The notes under the pieces are model-generated. The model searched no databases and was not told the origin of the DNA. It saw only the letters and a program-made list of their open reading frames with translations. A DNA stretch of 64,000 nt, from contig JANPZZ010000012.1 in assembly GCA_024707305.1 (NCBI GenBank), positions 62,001-126,000 on the forward strand. The letters run 5' to 3'. The DNA comes from Chitinophagaceae bacterium. Its GTDB lineage: Bacteria > Bacteroidota > Bacteroidia > Chitinophagales > Chitinophagaceae. The translations under genes were made by a program, and so were the position numbers. Positions within the stretch are counted from its first letter, which is position 1, and each line of letters opens with the position of its first letter. Of this stretch, positions 59,913 through 64,000 are shown in pieces.

Positions 59913-61016
59913 CTCGTTTCAGCAGTCTGCTGCTGGTGCTGTCGATGTTAATTTCATCGCAGAGTAAAAGCCAGGTAATAATTGTACCAGAGACGCAGAC
60001 AGATGGGGTGATTTTGAAACAACAACTTTGGACCTGTCTTATCCAAAATGCGGAAGCTCAGGCAATTCAGGCAGTGCTGGTCGTTTCTATTACTGATCGA
60101 CTCAACAGTCAGGTATTGTCAGAAACGAGTTCCTCTGTAATCTCGTTGCCAGTCGGCATGAAACGAGTGACGATTCAGGATCAGGCTCCGCTTAGCTTCG
60201 GGGTTACGAGCCTTGGTTTTGCTGCAGACAGGCCCTTAAATCAACCAATGCCGGTGGGTGACTATCAGGTGTGTTATCGACTTGTTGAATATAGAGGTAA
60301 ACAATCTGTGTTGGCGTCGGAATGTATACGATTTCTCTCGGAACCGCTATCTCCGCCACAACTTATTCAACCGGAAGATGGTACTACAATAATTGACCCC
60401 CGGCCATCACTCATGTGGACCCCGCCAACTCCCGTTCATATGTTTACTTCTTTGCAATACGAATTGAAACTGGTTGCTGTGTACGACAATCAATCGGCAG
60501 CAGAAGCATTGCAGCGGAATGTGCCGGTCATTGTCATGCCTACTCAGGTTAATTCGACTGCATACCCGGCATCCTATAGCAATCTTGAACCTGGCAAAAA
60601 ATATGCATGGCAGGTTACTGCAATGGATGGAGGCCGGCCCGGGGGGGCAAAGTGAGGCCTGGGACTTTACAGTAATGCCTGATTCAGTGCTAAGAATTAT
60701 TGAATCTTCTCCTTTCATTCGCATTGAAGAAAAGATGACTGCTCCGGCAATCATGCATCAAAGGTTTCTAAAAATTGCCTATACAAACAATGGTGCAGAT
60801 AAAGCGGTGACTCTCTCGGTGCGACCCTTGAGAGGTGGGTCTCGAAAACACACGGGGTTCAAAACTGAACAATCAGTACATACGGGCCAGAATTTTATTT
60901 TAATAAATCTCAATGGGAAAATGAAGTTGGAAGAAGGTGTGGTGTACGAAGTAGAGATTAATGATCATGGAAAACAGCCCTTGCGTCTCCAGTTTCAAAC
61001 TTTTAATTATTTCTAA
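59903..61016 (+). CDS. Exported fibronectin-like beta-sandwich protein (one frameshift)
   Basis: About 371 residues with a signal peptide (LLLVLSMLISSQSKSQ). N-terminal beta domain; then a fibronectin-III-like domain from about residue 150 (PPQLIQPEDGTTIIDPRPSL; YELKLVAVYDNQSAAEAL; LEPGKKYAWQVTAMDGGRPG). The frame breaks at G7 60641-60647; six G gives GGQSEAWDFTVMPDSVL. A final beta domain ends LQFQTFNYF. Its start overlaps the end of the outer-membrane protein gene by 10 bp. Likely a periplasmic or surface partner of the barrel and of the RHS-like protein. Confidence 0.7.
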
Positions 61017-61049
61017 TCAGTCAGCTTTTCCTGTTAAAGAAAAATACTC

Positions 61050-64000
61050 ATGTTTATTCGAATCTCCACACAGCATTCGCGGAAAATTGCAGTTTTGTTC
61101 TTTGCGATATTTTATGCAGAACTGACAGGGACATTATATGCTTCAACGTTTAGAAATAAACAGATGCGTGCGTATGAATCCAATCGATGGAAAGCCCATA
61201 GTAGGTTTTCTCAGCCCAGCCAGTCTTCTGTGTTCCCTTGGTTATCAAAAGAATCTGAAGCCGTGAATGAAATTTCCTTCCCAGAAATGCCTTCTGTTCC
61301 AAAACAGAACATTACCTATACCTTAAATGATAAATTAGTTGAGGAAGATAAAGTTGACATTGGAGGCCCCGGGCAACCGGAAATGTCCAGCTTTAAATCT
61401 GCGGGTGTGGATAATATGGTGAATTTGTTTACTGGTGATTTCTCCTATAACATACCACTTCTTGATCTTGGTGGTTATCCTGTTAATATTTTCTATAATG
61501 GTGGAGTTTCGATGGATCAGGAGGCTACCTGGGTAGGGCTGGGGTGGAATCTTAATCCAGGAACGATTAATCGTAATATGCGTGGATTGCCTGACGACTA
61601 TAATGGCAAGGATGAAATTGTAAATGTTCAATCATTAAAGCCCGACAGAACAATTGGGGTATCACACAGTCGACAGATAGAAACTGCAGGTCGACCATTG
61701 AGTGCGGGATATTCACTTGGTATTTTTTACAACGGTAGAAGAGGTTTAGGACTGGAAGCAGATATAAGGGCAGAATACAGTCCCCAAAAAATGCTATCGA
61801 TGCTAACGAAAGATGAAAAAACCCTTAATGATACAATACCGGCAATTGATGTATCAATCAACGGCGGTCTCCAATTAAACTCACAAAATGGTCTTACAGC
61901 CAATGTTGGGTTCGCAGTTCATATGGCATCAGAAGAAAAGAAATATCGTTATGGACTGGGTACGAATATTGGTTACAATTCTCGTTTTGGTTTAACAGAT
62001 TTAAGCATCGATGCGGAGAAATCCAGATATAAAACTGTACAAACAAAGGTTGAGGCCGAGACGAATTATTCGAAAGCGGTTGTGCATCAGCGGAATTACC
62101 ATGTAAGTAATATCAATTTTGCGAGAAGCAGTTATACACCAACTATCCGAATGCCACTTACACGTAATCATTCGATTGTGACACTCAAATTTGGTGACGA
62201 AAATTATGGTGTTTTTAGCCATTCATCATTGTCGGGTTATGTACAGACAACAAGTATTAAGCCTCGTGATACCGTGCAGACCAAGCCTGCTTATGGTTTC
62301 ATGCATCATCGGGAAGCCGCGGCAGATGAAAACGCCATCATGGATTTCAACCGTATCAACGACGGAACCTTTACGTTGAAATCTCCCATGATTTCCGTGC
62401 CTGCCTATACTTACGATGTATTCACAATTAATGGCGAAGGCACAGGAGGATCTTTTCGCGGTTATCAGGGAAATTTAGGGTTTGTGAAAGACAACGAAAC
62501 CCGTTCTCGCTCCAGCAATTTTCAGGTAGTTTTGGAGATAGGAAAGAAGAAAAATTTTTCATGGCGGAACTTCAATTGGGGGATCGTATGCTAACACGGA
62601 AGTTAAAGAGCGGAGATCCGGAAACCAGTTGCGGCGGAATCTTTTATTGAAGGAATCGGATGGCATGCACCAGGGTTTTTATTTTAAAAACCCCGGTGAA
62701 AAAGCAATTATTGACGAGGATTTCTACAACAGTGTGGGAAGAGATCAATTGATCAGACCCTATCTTGAAAAAACAAAATCGCCCAGTCCCCTTTTAGCAA
62801 GTGGCTACCGTGCTATTAATCCTTCGTTTGAACCGGATGAAATTTTGCCTGTGGCTGCTCCGTTGCCGCGGGATCGCGACAAACGAAGCCAGGCCATTTC
62901 TTATTTTACTGCAGAGGAGGCAGATATCGTTGGGCTCGATACTTTGATCTATTCTTATACTGAAAATCAATTTAAACCTGGCTCTTGCTTTGATCCAAAC
63001 TACAAGGTAGGATTCCGCCGTTATTCGGATGATCCATTATTATACCGTAAACGGCATCATCTTTCGCAGATAAATGTCCTTGAATCGAACGGCGCTCGTT
63101 ATGTTTATGGGATACCGGTTTATCAGACGCTGCAAAAGGAGGTTACTTTCAGTATCGAAGGATCCCCAACCGATAGGCTAATCAATTATAATAATGGTGA
63201 TAATTCTGTTTTCAATAATAGAAATGATGGGTATTATCAGCGCGAAGAGTTGAAAAGGGTACGCGCACTCTTTCCTACTCACCGGTATTCTGTCGCCCGA
63301 TTATGTTGATGTAACTGGTGATGGTATTTCAGAAGATGATCTTGGAACGGCGGTAAAATTCAACTATAGTCGTGTCGGTCGGAATACGGCACCTTCTTCT
63401 CAACATCCGGATGGATTGAATTTTTGGCGTTCATTTAAATGGCGAATGCCTGTGGCATCCCATAAAGCCATTCACAACGAAGGGCTCAAAGGCGATGACA
63501 GAGATGACAAGGGAATGTATACTTACGGTGAAAAAAGAAATCTGGTATTTACATTCGATCGAGTCAAAAAATATGGTCGCCTGCTTTTATACAAGTGATC
63601 GTTTGGATGGAAAACAGGTAAAAGGGAAGACGGAGGTATAACAAGCTCATCCGGCGATTTCAAATTAAAAAAACTAGATAGTATCAGAGTATTTACGAAG
63701 GCAGAGTTTCTTTTAAATGGTGACCAGGGTAAAACAATAAAAACGGTACATTTCGAATACAGTTATCAGCTTTGTCAGTCCTATCCATTGAATACAAGTG
63801 GCAGTGGAAGTTCTGGAAAACTCACGCTTGAATCAGTGTGGTTTAGTTATAACAACCACCAGAAAACGAAAAAGAACAAGTACGTATTTAGGTATGGAAA
63901 CATACCTACAAAAACAGTGAACCCTTCTTACAACCACTCTTCTACTGACCGTTGGGGTAATTATAAAGCAGAGGTAGTGGGCATGCCCAATTCGGACTTT
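61050..64000 (+). CDS. Giant RHS-like secreted protein, partial (right edge; four frameshifts)
   Basis: At least 980 residues, running off the window. Signal peptide (AVLFFAIFYAELTGTLYA). Then NLFTGDFSYNIPLLDLGGY and DQEATWVGLGWNLNPGTINR, the SpvB/RHS-like N-terminal shell start found in very large Bacteroidota proteins. Later come ILSPDYVDVTGDGISEDDLG, SGDFKLKKLDSIRVFTKAEF and VHFEYSYQLCQSYPLN. Shifts: G5 62578-62582 (one G short), about 63272, 63585 and 63630. RHS/YD shells usually enclose a C-terminal effector; that part is outside the window. It is the last visible gene of the five-gene operon. Confidence 0.75.

Noticed and set aside
48304..64000. A complete prophage
   Set aside because: Only an integrase and fibre-like proteins are present; no capsid, portal, terminase, lysis or replication genes in 15 kb.

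Overview
The window looks like a chromosome segment from a Bacteroidota bacterium, most likely a Chitinophagaceae relative. The signs are promoter elements of the Bacteroidota form TAnnTTTG before several genes, a TonB-dependent receptor paired with a DUF4249 lipoprotein, a LytS-type sensor kinase with a two-component propeller and its LytTR regulator, DUF3810 and DUF3667 proteins, and a tmRNA tag ending YAMAA. The organism is inferred from gene content alone.

Reading caution: about 33 genes or gene parts are broken by apparent single-base insertions or deletions, mostly in short homopolymers. Ribosomal protein L32, RseP and dCTP deaminase are among them. The simplest reading is uncorrected long-read errors, so broken genes are reported here as one CDS spanning the frameshift, with the shift position given.

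Layout. 1-9786 (minus): exopolysaccharide cluster read leftward as export lipoprotein (Wza-like), Wzc-like tyrosine kinase, NusG/UpxY-like antiterminator, Wzx flippase, GT2, Wzy-like polymerase and two GT4 enzymes, the last cut by the left edge. 9998-13430 (minus): yceD-rpmF-plsX lipid/ribosome operon plus an unknown gene. 13561-18801: DUF3810 protein, dCTP deaminase, phosphopantetheinyl transferase, DUF2130 protein, and a chimeric ORF joined to a LytTR regulator. 19012-22220: three tRNAs (Leu-TAA, Gly-GCC, Leu-GAG), a GT2 enzyme and a sensor kinase. 22326-30790: ArsR/SRPBCC pair, small multidrug exporter, globin, LytTR regulator with a propeller sensor kinase, and a lipoprotein. 31039-35063: DUF4249/TonB receptor and a YD-like secreted protein. 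35150-47931: DUF3667, MazG, a large NtrY-like kinase, PolX-like PHP protein, a tiny H1-like protein, L27, L21, a GH3 enzyme, DXP reductoisomerase and RseP.

48304-64000 looks like an accessory region: tmRNA, a tyrosine recombinase directly behind it, a small lipoprotein, two repeat-rich fibre proteins (minus), then a rightward five-gene operon. That operon encodes a fibre-like protein sharing its N-terminus with the other two, an OB-fold protein, a coiled-coil outer-membrane barrel, a fibronectin-like protein and a giant RHS-like protein running off the right edge. This operon is the best candidate for an undescribed surface or secretion system.

A second unexplained signal is a family of simple-word repeat tracts (units such as GAAATGAG, GTGATAATG, CGGCAAACG, GCGTGAG, GATCGATG). 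They sit immediately after stop codons, usually paired with an inverted tract 20-150 bp later, at six places in the window.
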